64,000 nt of DNA from Mesonia sp008017825. Lineage in GTDB: Bacteria > Bacteroidota > Bacteroidia > Flavobacteriales > Flavobacteriaceae. Below, piece after piece: positions 16,231-23,674 of this stretch. Below the pieces are notes generated by a model. It searched no databases. It saw nothing but the letters and a program-made list of their open reading frames with translations, and had not been told where the DNA came from. Every line of letters starts with the position of its first letter. Position 1 is the first letter of the stretch. Made by a program: the position numbers and the translations under genes. The stretch covers positions 62,001 through 126,000 of the forward strand of contig NZ_VRLS01000094.1 in assembly GCF_008017825.1 (NCBI RefSeq), read 5' to 3'.

Positions 16231-16267
16231 CTATTATCTGTTCTGTAATTTTCTAATAAACACTAAA

Positions 16268-17002
16268 TTATTTATACGATAATAGAACCTGAGCAACTTT
16301 TTTTAAATCATCTTCACTAATCTCTGTCTGTGGGGCCAAAGGAAATATTTGCTGTCCTGGTCTACTGATGAATGCAGCACGCCAGCCAGCCCACAGCGCA
16401 CCAGCAACATCCCACCCATGGGCCGCTATTAGCATACATTCTTCTGGTTTCACCCCCATTTTTCGTGCGGCCCAAGTATATGTGTCTGTAAATGGTTTAA
16501 ATTTACCAATGTCCTCTACACTTATACGTTCATCAAAACACTCAGTTAAACCCGCGCTTTCAAATTGCTTTTTCACCCCTTCGTTTGAAGAATTTGTAAA
16601 AGATACCAGTTTATAACCGTCTTTTTTTAATTGAGCTAAAGCTTCTTTTACTTCGGGGTGTACTGGCAAACCACGTAAGGAATTTAAAACAGTTTTACGT
16701 GCTTCTTCCTCTGACAATTTAATATTATTATTCGCTGCTACCATTTGTAAAGCTGCAGCTCCAATATTTCCAAAATGTTCATATTGACCGCTTGCCGTAG
16801 TAACTAAAGAATACTGAAGCATGGTAGTAAACCATAATGAAAGTAGATCACCTCTACCATTAAGAGCTTCACTCACTACTTGTTTCATATCGGTAAGATC
16901 TAGCAAGGTTTCATTAACATCAAAGAATAAAACTTTTGGTCTTACATTGTCGCTATTTTCCATATTATTTTCTGTTTGTCCTAGTCCTATATTAGGCATC
17001 AA
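16268..17002 (-). CDS. Haloacid dehalogenase type II, probably with a frameshifted Tat signal
   Basis: A 244-residue HAD hydrolase of the L-2-haloacid dehalogenase type. Nucleophile Asp28 is in L-F-F-D-V-N-E-T-L, then S-F-T-N-S-S-N-E-G, a lysine in K-F-K-P-F, and A-A-H-G-W-D-V-A-G-A. Upstream, an ATG at 17060 opens MKDRRKFIKK, a twin-arginine motif. One base later, in another frame, follows L-G-L-L-G-A-T-G-V-L-M-P-N, the hydrophobic core that runs straight into this ORF. Removing one base from the A7 run at 17031-17037 joins them into one Tat-exported protein. As it stands, the visible ORF would be cytoplasmic. Last gene of a five-gene operon. Confidence 0.8.
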   Translation of the reverse strand: MMPNIGLGQTENNMENSDNVRPKVLFFDVNETLLDLTDMKQVVSEALNGRGDLLSLWFTTMLQYSLVTTASGQYEHFGNIGAAALQMVAANNNIKLSEEEARKTVLNSLRGLPVHPEVKEALAQLKKDGYKLVSFTNSSNEGVKKQFESAGLTECFDERISVEDIGKFKPFTDTYTWAARKMGVKPEECMLIAAHGWDVAGALWAGWRAAFISRPGQQIFPLAPQTEISEDDLKKVAQVLLSYK

Positions 17003-17067
17003 AACTCCTGTTGCACCTAATAACCCCAGGTTTTTTTATAAATTTCCTTCTGTCTTTCATAATCTAC

Positions 17068-17712
17068 TTATTCAGTAATTAATTCTGAAAGTACTTCTTT
17101 AAACACGTCTACAGGTTGCGCTCCGGTTACTGCACTTTTTCGGTTAAATACAATTGTTGGCACCGAATTAACTCCCATGTTCTTCCAATAACCTTGCTTG
17201 TTTCTTATATCATAGCGTACTTCTTCATTATCTAGCCTTGCAAGTGCTTCATCTGCATTTAAACCAACATCTAGTAAAGCTTGTTTTAGGATATCTTTAT
17301 TTGAAACATCTTTTCGTTCACTAAAGAAAGCGGTAGTTAATCGCATTTTAAGTTCGGTTTGCTTTCCGAAGTCTTTTGCATAATCTAATAAAATATGAGC
17401 ATTAAAAGTATTTACCATTCGCATATCATCAAAATAATCAAACTTAAAACCAAGCTCTTCTCCTACTTCGGTCATATGCTGTTGGGACTCTTTTTGTTGT
17501 TCAAGAGTAGATCCATATTTTTCAGTAATATGTTCTTTTACATTTTGGCCTTCAACGGGCATATTCGGGTTTAACTCAAATGGTTGCCATTCTATTTCTA
17601 TTTGATCTTGAACACCAAGTTCTGCAATTGCTTTTTCCAAACACTTGTATCCAATAGTACACCAAGGACACACTACATCTGAAACGATATCTATTTTTAA
17701 TTTATCAGCCAT
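17068..17712 (-). CDS. DsbA-family oxidoreductase (FrnE-like)
   Basis: About 215 residues from the ATG at 17712; a TTG five codons upstream is less likely. Thioredoxin-fold protein with active site C-P-W-C at residues 15-18, a long helical insertion, and the cis-Pro region G-V-N-S-V-P-T-I-V-F-N. No signal peptide, so it is the cytoplasmic FrnE/2-hydroxychromene-isomerase-like type that acts on small molecules or thiols rather than periplasmic folding. It lies between an unknown gene and the dehalogenase, whose Tat start codon is only 7 bp past this stop. Confidence 0.88.
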   Translation of the reverse strand: MADKLKIDIVSDVVCPWCTIGYKCLEKAIAELGVQDQIEIEWQPFELNPNMPVEGQNVKEHITEKYGSTLEQQKESQQHMTEVGEELGFKFDYFDDMRMVNTFNAHILLDYAKDFGKQTELKMRLTTAFFSERKDVSNKDILKQALLDVGLNADEALARLDNEEVRYDIRNKQGYWKNMGVNSVPTIVFNRKSAVTGAQPVDVFKEVLSELITE

Positions 17713-17763
17713 AATTTTATTTTTCAATTGAATTTTATATTTATTTCTTCAACACTAATCTAG

Positions 17764-18435
17764 TTATTTACTAATTAGATTAGTGCTGAGGAAAATATTT
17801 TCCTTTTGTTCATCTTCTGTGATTTTATCTATTGATACCATATTTAAAACCATAGAATTCACAACTCTGCTTTTACTTAAATCTTTATTTATAATTAATG
17901 CTTTATGATACATACCTAATGTTTCTACATTAGGTTTTGGACTACTATTATTAATTATAACAATAGAATAATTATCCTCATTTACTGAATTTATTTTTGA
18001 TGTAAAAGGCTTTAATAAATCATCGTCCTCTTTAAAAACAGGTGTAAATTTATTAGAATAGACTTCGAGTGTTTTATAAGCTTTATTAGCGTAAGCATGG
18101 TAATCTGCTATATGCAACTCACTTTTAATTTCACTAGGTTCATAACCTAACATAAGTATAGATTCATCTGCAGCATTGTCTACATGGAAAGGTGTGTTTA
18201 CTTGTTGGTCAAAGCGCACAAGCCAATGATAGTTTAGTTTTTTGTTGAATGTAGAAACACTAAGTTTTGATAATTCTTTTTTTAGATCTATCATAATAGA
18301 CCTAAATCGATAAGGTGTAATTTCTTTTTTGTTAAAAACTAGATGCACAAAACCTGGAGCTTCAGTAGTAGTTCTAAAAACGGATTTAAAGTTCTTTTCT
18401 GCTATATGTTTTATAGTTTCTTCTTTAATTTTCAT
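17764..18435 (-). CDS. Unknown protein, possible 2OG-Fe(II) dioxygenase-like
   Basis: 223 residues, soluble, no signal peptide. I do not recognise a named family. A central R-F-D-Q-Q-V-N-T-P-F-H-V-D (His84, Asp86) followed by a distal His177 and Arg190 could be the H-x-D...H...R set of a 2-oxoglutarate/Fe(II) enzyme, but spacing and the lack of other hallmarks leave this open. It sits 22 bp after an EthD-family gene and 51 bp before the DsbA-like gene, inside an operon of small-molecule redox functions. Confidence 0.55.
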   Translation of the reverse strand: MKIKEETIKHIAEKNFKSVFRTTTEAPGFVHLVFNKKEITPYRFRSIMIDLKKELSKLSVSTFNKKLNYHWLVRFDQQVNTPFHVDNAADESILMLGYEPSEIKSELHIADYHAYANKAYKTLEVYSNKFTPVFKEDDDLLKPFTSKINSVNEDNYSIVIINNSSPKPNVETLGMYHKALIINKDLSKSRVVNSMVLNMVSIDKITEDEQKENIFLSTNLISK

Positions 18436-18457
18436 TACAACACCTTTCTAGTCTTTT

Positions 18458-18772
18458 TTAAAAAGTAATCAATTCGCTAATTTGAAGCACTCCTTGCACA
18501 TTACTATAATTTTTAACATCTGCAGCAAAGGTTTCTCCATGGAGTCCAAAGGACTCTTGAAACGAGGTTATGCTATCAAATTTTAAATGTGCGATTGCTA
18601 CGTAAGGTGCAGGTTCTCCAGGAACCCTACTAGCCACACCTAAATCTAATTCTAAACCTTTTAAGGCATCACCTAGAGCATTTACGATCATTGGTAAATG
18701 GTTTGCTTTGTAATATTCTGCATCAAACTGCACATCTTTACCGTTCGGATACATTACGGATACTTTTATCAT
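18458..18772 (-). CDS. EthD-family reductase/monooxygenase-like protein
   Basis: 104 residues, a single ferredoxin-like domain. It opens I-K-V-S-V-M-Y-P-N, then F-D-A-E-Y-Y-K-A-N-H-L-P-M-I with the conserved tyrosines and the H-x-P, and A-I-A-H-L-K-F-D-S. EthD was named from an ether-degradation operon; relatives often accompany aromatic or quinone oxidation. Located 17 bp after the SDR gene, so co-transcribed with it. Confidence 0.85.
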   Translation of the reverse strand: MIKVSVMYPNGKDVQFDAEYYKANHLPMIVNALGDALKGLELDLGVASRVPGEPAPYVAIAHLKFDSITSFQESFGLHGETFAADVKNYSNVQGVLQISELITF

Positions 18773-18789
18773 ATTTTTATTTAAAATAT

Positions 18790-19515
18790 TTATTCTGTTA
18801 AAACAACATTTTCGGAAAAACTCTGGTAAGCCTGTTCTACCTCTTTTGCCATCTCGTCGGGGAATAAATGAAAATCTCCAGATTTGAGTGCAGCTACAAT
18901 TCCTTCTGAAACAGTTTCTGGAGAAGAAGGATTATCAAAACCTGCTTCGGCTGCCATTTCAGTATCTATAGGACTTGGATGCACGCTTAATATATTTACT
19001 CCTTTATCTTTGAAGTCTGCTCTTAAACCTTGAGTTAAAGAATAAGAAGCTGCCTTTGATGCGGAATAGATAGAAAGATGAGGGAAGTTTTTTAAAGAAG
19101 CTACAGAATTCATTTGAACCAGTGCTCCTTTGTTTTTTTCTAGTGTTTTAGCAAAAGCATTTGCCACTCGTAAAAAACCGAATACATTAACGTCTAATTG
19201 TTTTTGAAGCTCTTTTTCTACTTCTTTACCAATAGTTACCTGTGGGTTACCAATACCAGCATTATTAACAACAATCTCTACATCTGTTGTTTGTTGTGCT
19301 AAATGTTCTATAGATTCTGTATTGGACAGATCTGCTTTTACCGTTGAAACTTTGTTTCCATATTTCTCTTCTAATTCTTTCGTAGAGTCTAAATCACGAA
19401 CAGCTAAGTATACTTTTTTAGCACCGTGTTTTAGAAATGATTCTACAATCGATTTACCAATTCCTCTGTTTGCGCCAGTTACTAATGCTACTTTACTTTC
19501 TACAGCCATACTCAT
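18790..19515 (-). CDS. Short-chain dehydrogenase/reductase (SDR), lead gene of a five-gene operon
   Basis: 241-residue classical SDR. N-terminal cofactor motif T-G-A-N-R-G-I-G, N-N-A-G at the structural site, and catalytic Y-S-A-S-K (Tyr-x-x-x-Lys). The arginine after the glycine motif suggests NADPH. Start at 19515 (MSM) or 19509 (MAV). The downstream genes EthD, unknown, DsbA-like and HAD dehalogenase are spaced 17-51 bp apart, so this SDR heads a single leftward operon. A strong terminator at 19548 insulates it from the AhpD-like gene. Confidence 0.88.
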   Translation of the reverse strand: MSMAVESKVALVTGANRGIGKSIVESFLKHGAKKVYLAVRDLDSTKELEEKYGNKVSTVKADLSNTESIEHLAQQTTDVEIVVNNAGIGNPQVTIGKEVEKELQKQLDVNVFGFLRVANAFAKTLEKNKGALVQMNSVASLKNFPHLSIYSASKAASYSLTQGLRADFKDKGVNILSVHPSPIDTEMAAEAGFDNPSSPETVSEGIVAALKSGDFHLFPDEMAKEVEQAYQSFSENVVLTE

Positions 19516-19547
19516 AATTCTATTTTTTAGATTCTTAATTTTTTAAT

Positions 19548-19581
19548 TTATAAACCTTCCGACTAAACGGAAGGTTTATAA
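19548..19581 (-). terminator. Terminator after the AhpD-like gene
   Basis: Perfect 14-bp arms TTATAAACCTTCCG / CGGAAGGTTTATAA with a 6-nt loop, AT-rich on both flanks. It lies 40 bp past the stop of the gene at 19621 and before the SDR operon. Confidence 0.8.
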
Positions 19582-19620
19582 CAACTAACCTATCTTAAGT
19601 TTTAGAATAAAAACGAAGAT

Positions 19621-20169
19621 TTATTTACTCCACTCATATTTTTTAAACCCTTCATCAACTGGTGTATTAGCAATATGGTTTACATAATTACTAATAGTTT
19701 TTTGAGATAAGCCTAAGATAATTTCAAGTACTTGTCTCTCGCCATAACCAGCTTTGTAAAAAGCATCTAAATCTTCTTGAGTTACATTTCCACGATTACG
19801 AACAATTTTTAATGTCATAGTTCGCAATGCTTCTAATTTAGGATCTTCTAATTTAGTTTCATTACGTAAAGCCTCTGTGATAGCATCGTCTACTTTCATC
19901 ATTTTAGCGATACCCGTATGCGCTGGCACACAATAGTGACATTCATGCTCTACATTTATAGATTGCCATACTACAGTTAACTCTTCATTATTAAAAGAGG
20001 AATCTACAAATAACTCATGTAATTTTTGGTAAGCATCAAGAATCCCTGGAGCTCCGGCCAAAACACCATGTAAACCAGGTATCATACCATAAGCCTTTTT
20101 AGATTTTTCTAATAATTCTTTGCTCTCTTCTGGAGCAGATTCTAGATTCTGAATTTTTAAACTTGTCAT
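19621..20169 (-). CDS. Carboxymuconolactone decarboxylase/AhpD-like peroxidase protein
   Basis: 182 residues, all-helical CMD domain. The AhpD-type redox motif E-C-H-Y-C-V-P-A-H (Cys77, Cys80, His84) is intact, so it probably reduces peroxides or organic substrates by a dithiol mechanism. It is the only gene between the TetR gene and a strong terminator, and a perfect palindrome at 20200-20219 lies 31 bp upstream of its start. It is therefore the best candidate target of the TetR protein next door. Confidence 0.88.
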   Translation of the reverse strand: MTSLKIQNLESAPEESKELLEKSKKAYGMIPGLHGVLAGAPGILDAYQKLHELFVDSSFNNEELTVVWQSINVEHECHYCVPAHTGIAKMMKVDDAITEALRNETKLEDPKLEALRTMTLKIVRNRGNVTQEDLDAFYKAGYGERQVLEIILGLSQKTISNYVNHIANTPVDEGFKKYEWSK

Positions 20170-20199
20170 AATTTTAAACTTTAATTGTTATTAATAAAT

Positions 20200-20219
20200 A
20201 TCTAAACAATCGTTTAGAT
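20200..20219. promoter_or_regulatory. TetR-type operator palindrome upstream of the AhpD-like gene
   Basis: ATCTAAAC-aatc-GTTTAGAT, perfect 8-bp arms. It closely resembles the palindrome before the tetR gene (20819-20838). Shared core: CTAAaCAATnGnTTAG. Confidence 0.65.
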
Positions 20220-20235
20220 TTGGGTTAAAAAATTT

Positions 20236-20799
20236 TTATATGTTTTTAAACGTCATTTCAATATAGTCTTCTATTTCTTTTTTGGTATTGACTCTAGACG
20301 CTGCGGCTAAACCGTGCTTAGCTAAAAGTAAAAAGTTAGCTTGCTTTAATACTGTTTCCTCGCTTTTGGATGCATCAGTATTTAGCTTTTCAATAAAAAT
20401 GTTTTTAAGGTTACTCATAAAAACATTCATTTCATTTTTAATTAAAAAATCCTCACTCTCTGAAAATTCATTATAAGTATTAGTAAGTAAACAACCTTTT
20501 TTATTACCTAATTGAGATCCTATTTTTACAGAATCATAAAAAAATTCTTTGATGTCTTCAACACCGTTTGAAGCATTTTTAAGCTTTTCGAAGATCTTTT
20601 TAATTTTAGAATTGTAGCATTTTAAACTTTCAAGAAAGAGACCGTGTTTACTCCCAAAACTTGAATATATAGAAAACTTATTAATGCCCATTTCTTGCTC
20701 TAACATCTTCATAGAAGTATTTTCATAACCGTTTTGCCAAAACAAATACATTGCATTTTCAATAACTTCCTCTTCTTTATATTCTTTTTTTCTTGCCAT
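20236..20799 (-). CDS. TetR/AcrR-family transcriptional regulator
   Basis: 187 residues. N-terminal TetR HTH (about 8-55): I-E-N-A-M-Y-L-F-W-Q-N-G-Y-E-N-T-S-M-K-M-L-E-Q-E-M-G-I with F-S-I-Y-S-S-F-G-S-K-H-G-L-F. The helical C-terminal ligand domain includes G-C-L-L-T-N-T, as in regulators of reductase and peroxidase genes. Similar palindromes lie on both sides of the gene, so autorepression and control of the downstream AhpD-like gene are likely. The ligand is unknown; an electrophile or quinone would fit the neighbours. Confidence 0.9.
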   Translation of the reverse strand: MARKKEYKEEEVIENAMYLFWQNGYENTSMKMLEQEMGINKFSIYSSFGSKHGLFLESLKCYNSKIKKIFEKLKNASNGVEDIKEFFYDSVKIGSQLGNKKGCLLTNTYNEFSESEDFLIKNEMNVFMSNLKNIFIEKLNTDASKSEETVLKQANFLLLAKHGLAAASRVNTKKEIEDYIEMTFKNI

Positions 20800-20818
20800 A
20801 ATTCTAATTATAGTTCAA

Positions 20819-20838
20819 AACTAAACAATTGGTTAGTT
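20819..20838. promoter_or_regulatory. TetR-type operator palindrome upstream of tetR
   Basis: AACTAA-a-CAATTG-g-TTAGTT: arms match except for one central pair. It lies 20-39 bp upstream of the tetR start, a position suited to autorepression, and is similar to the site at 20200-20219. Confidence 0.6.
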
Positions 20839-20857
20839 AACAAAAAGCATTTAACAT

Positions 20858-21730
20858 TTATTTATCAACGAGCTGAGCAAAATCAACCACTTTATGTATC
20901 GTTTTATTTAATTCATCCTTTCTCCAATTAATATATAAATCTATTTCTTCATCTAACTCTAAAAACTCTACGTTTTCAGCTTTAGAAAATTTATAAGAAT
21001 AAGGAAGTATGGAAATTCCAATATTCTTAGAGACTAAATTTACAATCATGCCTCCAAAGTCAGACTCTATTGTAGTGGTAGGTTCAAAACCATATTTTAT
21101 AAATAATTCTCGTAAAAGAGAACCAAAGAAAGTAGTATGATGTAATCCAGAAATAAGAAATTTTTCATTCTTTAGTTTACTAATATCTCTAGATTTTTGT
21201 TGAACAAACCAATGATTTTTGGGTACTGCCAGGCAAATAGGCTCCGAATACAATTTTAAAGACTCAATACTTGGGTTCTTTAACTGATCTCTGCTAAATG
21301 CAATATCTGTACGATAATCTACTAATAATTTTTCATGATTTTCATCTGTAGGTTCAGTAAGTTCTAATTTTAAATCAGGTAAATTGGAATTTAGAATTTC
21401 TAAAAATTCAGGAAGAAATCTGTATGAAATAGATCCCGGATAAGTAATAGAAACTATACCAGATTCCCCTTCTTCTATTTTTTTTGCCTGACGATGAATT
21501 TGATCAAATTCTTTGAGTTTAACTGTCCATTGTTCTTGCAAAAACATCCCTGCATTGGTTAACTTCACGTTTCTTTTATTTCTTTCAAAAAGCACAACTC
21601 CTAATTCTTCTTCTAAAGATTGTATTTGTCTACTTAATGAAGACTGAGAAATGAAAATTTTTTCTGCAGTTTTCCAAAAATGCAATTCTTTCGCTAGTAT
21701 TAAAAAATAATTAATCTGTTGTAAAGTCAT
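20858..21730 (-). CDS. LysR-family transcriptional regulator
   Basis: 290 residues. N-terminal winged HTH (1-60) with Q-S-S-L-S-R-Q-I-Q-S-L-E-E-E-L-G-V-V-L-F-E-R, then a periplasmic-binding-like effector domain. It is transcribed divergently from the LysE-type exporter at 21841 and a TAATGC-N7-GCATTA repeat lies in the shared region, the usual arrangement in which LysR activates its divergent neighbour and represses itself. Confidence 0.92.
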   Translation of the reverse strand: MTLQQINYFLILAKELHFWKTAEKIFISQSSLSRQIQSLEEELGVVLFERNKRNVKLTNAGMFLQEQWTVKLKEFDQIHRQAKKIEEGESGIVSITYPGSISYRFLPEFLEILNSNLPDLKLELTEPTDENHEKLLVDYRTDIAFSRDQLKNPSIESLKLYSEPICLAVPKNHWFVQQKSRDISKLKNEKFLISGLHHTTFFGSLLRELFIKYGFEPTTTIESDFGGMIVNLVSKNIGISILPYSYKFSKAENVEFLELDEEIDLYINWRKDELNKTIHKVVDFAQLVDK

Positions 21731-21733
21731 AAT

Positions 21734-21752
21734 TAATGCATTTTTAGCATTA
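21734..21752. promoter_or_regulatory. LysR-type operator in the lysR/lysE divergent region
   Basis: TAATGC (21734-21739) and GCATTA (21747-21752) separated by 7 bp: a T-N11-A style dyad immediately upstream of the LysR start, in the 110-bp divergent promoter region. Confidence 0.55.
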
Positions 21753-21840
21753 GTTAATCAAAAATAAGTATTTTTTAAAAGCGCTCAAAAGAATTTATTT
21801 GCATAGATGTTTTACTTAACTCTTAAAAAACATATGGGCT

Positions 21841-22464
21841 ATGGGAATTGAAAATTTTTTTGGTTTTTTTATAACTGCTGTGTTCTTTACCATGACTCCA
21901 GGAATGGATACTGTGTTTGTTCTAAACAAGTCTATTGGTCAAGGAAGAAAATCGGGTATTTATGCCACTTTTGGTATTAATTCAGGGGTTTTTACTCATA
22001 CTTTATTTGCTGCTTTAGGCTTATCTGTTATTATTGCAAATTCTGAGTATGCACTGATAATAATCAAATTTTCGGGAGCTATTTATTTGATTTATTTAGG
22101 GTTTATAAAATTTAGAAATAGAGAAGATTTTCTACCAAATGAAACAAAAATTAAAGTTACTAAAAGAAAAAAAAGTGATTTTTGGTCGGGCTTTTTAACT
22201 AATACATTAAATCCAAAAGTTGCATTATTCTTTTTAGCTTTTTTTCCGCAATTTATTAATCCTACGCAAATTGAAAATCCATTACCTTTTATGGTATTAG
22301 GTGTCACCTATGCTTCAATTGGAGTTTTATGGTATTTACTTTTAACCTTATTTGCAAGTGCTTTCTCACAAAAAATCAAAAATAATCCCCGTGTAGGATA
22401 TTGGTTAAATAAGTTAAGCGGAATAGTATTTATTATCATTGGTATCAAGATCGCTTTAGCGTAA
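21841..22464 (+). CDS. LysE-family translocator (amino acid/small molecule exporter)
   Basis: 207 residues with about six hydrophobic helices. The N-terminal signature M-T-P-G-M-D-T-V-F-V and the R-K-S-G-I-Y-A-T-F-G-I-N-S-G loop are standard for LysE/RhtB exporters, and L-N-P-K-V-A-L-F-F-L-A-F-F-P-Q-F is present. Substrate cannot be read from sequence. Divergent from the LysR gene, which probably controls it. A perfect hairpin terminates it before the convergent NmrA-like gene. Confidence 0.9.
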   Translation: MGIENFFGFFITAVFFTMTPGMDTVFVLNKSIGQGRKSGIYATFGINSGVFTHTLFAALGLSVIIANSEYALIIIKFSGAIYLIYLGFIKFRNREDFLPNETKIKVTKRKKSDFWSGFLTNTLNPKVALFFLAFFPQFINPTQIENPLPFMVLGVTYASIGVLWYLLLTLFASAFSQKIKNNPRVGYWLNKLSGIVFIIIGIKIALA

Positions 22465-22467
22465 AAC

Positions 22468-22503
22468 TTAAACAGCTTCAGGATTTATTCTGAAGCTGTT
22501 TAA
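22468..22503. terminator. Bidirectional terminator between convergent genes
   Basis: TTAAACAGCTTCAG (22468-22481) pairs perfectly with CTGAAGCTGTTTAA (22490-22503), with an 8-nt loop. It lies 3 bp past the exporter stop and 24 bp past the end of the convergent NmrA-like gene. U runs are short, so strength is uncertain. Confidence 0.7.
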
Positions 22504-22527
22504 ATCCAACAAATATTTAACTGGAAC

Positions 22528-23388
22528 TTAGATCTTATCATCAACTTTTCGATAATTTTCTATCATCTCTGATGGAGATTGATGCGCTCTCTGTGCTACC
22601 TTTTCAAAGTCTGAAGTCACATCATTTACTCCAATCCTAATTCCTTCATAAATACCTGTAATTATGGTTCCCATAAAATCACCTAACTCTTCTTTTCTTT
22701 CTGTAGCATAAGCTTCTACAGAAACAGGATGGTATTTTAAATTTGTTTGATATACTTTATTGATAAATGTCGCTAATTGAGATTGTGTAATTGATTCTCC
22801 TGCTAAGTTAAATGTATTATAATTATGATTGTCATTTATAAGCAGTTGGGCATAAACATAGCCTAATTCTTCCCGACTTGTATAAGCACATTTACCATCT
22901 GCAGCACAGTTTCTAATTTCCCCCTCTTTGGTATAAGTTTCTATATATTCCAAATCTGGCTCTATATAAATACCATTTCTACCAATTACCCAAGCTAAAC
23001 CTGATTCTTTTATATCTTTTTCAGTTTGCCTGTTACTTTTTACTATAGAACTGAATGCTGTTTTATCTTCATCCCCAATTATGCTAGTATAAACGATTTT
23101 TTTAACGTTATTTTGTTTCGCCGCGTCAATTACATTTCTATGCTGTTGAATCCTTTTTTCTGGCTCATCCATTCCTGAAACTAATAATACTTTATCAATT
23201 CCTTTTAAAGCTTCATTAAACTGTTCATGTTCATTATAGTCTCCCTTTCTTATTTCAACACCTAAATGTTCTGCTTTTTTAGGAGTTCTAGCAATGGCAA
23301 TAACATTTTCTTTTCCTATTTCTTTTATTAATGTTTTTACAATTGCACCTCCCAATTGTCCACTTGCTGATGTTACCGCTATTTTCAT
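22528..23388 (-). CDS. NmrA/QOR2-like NAD(P)-binding reductase
   Basis: 286-residue atypical SDR of the NmrA type: T-S-A-S-G-Q-L-G-G-A-I-V (G-x-x-G-x-x-G cofactor loop), V-L-L-V-S-G near residue 70, and V-Y-T-S-I-I-G. Such proteins act as NADPH:quinone reductases or redox sensors. The Tyr-x-x-x-Lys pair is not in the classic place, as is common in this group. Its start overlaps the stop of the small CxxC protein gene by 4 bp, so translation is coupled. Confidence 0.85.
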   Translation of the reverse strand: MKIAVTSASGQLGGAIVKTLIKEIGKENVIAIARTPKKAEHLGVEIRKGDYNEHEQFNEALKGIDKVLLVSGMDEPEKRIQQHRNVIDAAKQNNVKKIVYTSIIGDEDKTAFSSIVKSNRQTEKDIKESGLAWVIGRNGIYIEPDLEYIETYTKEGEIRNCAADGKCAYTSREELGYVYAQLLINDNHNYNTFNLAGESITQSQLATFINKVYQTNLKYHPVSVEAYATERKEELGDFMGTIITGIYEGIRIGVNDVTSDFEKVAQRAHQSPSEMIENYRKVDDKI

Positions 23389-23585
23389 AATTTTTCTGCT
23401 TTTAAAATGTCCAATTCCTTTTGAAGTTCTTCTGCCTTGGTTTTAAATTTTTCCATCGCTTTCTTCATCTGTCCTACTTTTTTAAAAGCTTCTTCATCTT
23501 GAATTGCTTTATAGGTTACTTCTCCGTCTTTCTCTTTTATCTTAGATTTACTGCCACAAGTTGGACAAATCGCTACTTTACTCAT
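23385..23585 (-). CDS. Small single-CxxC zinc-ribbon-like protein
   Basis: 66 residues: C-P-T-C-G-S near the N-terminus (residues 8-13), then a lysine-rich helix with heptad character (M-K-K-A-M-E-K-F-K-T-K-A-E-E-L-Q). Only one CxxC is present, so metal binding would need a dimer or a partner. It overlaps the start of the NmrA-like reductase by 4 bp and may be its partner. The specific function is unknown. Confidence 0.6.
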   Translation of the reverse strand: MSKVAICPTCGSKSKIKEKDGEVTYKAIQDEEAFKKVGQMKKAMEKFKTKAEELQKELDILKAEKL

Positions 23586-23674
23586 AGTATTATTTTTTTT
23601 GTAAAATTCGATTTATTTACAATTTCATAAAAGGTGAGCCTATTTCAAAAAATGGTAAATATGAAACCTGAGAC

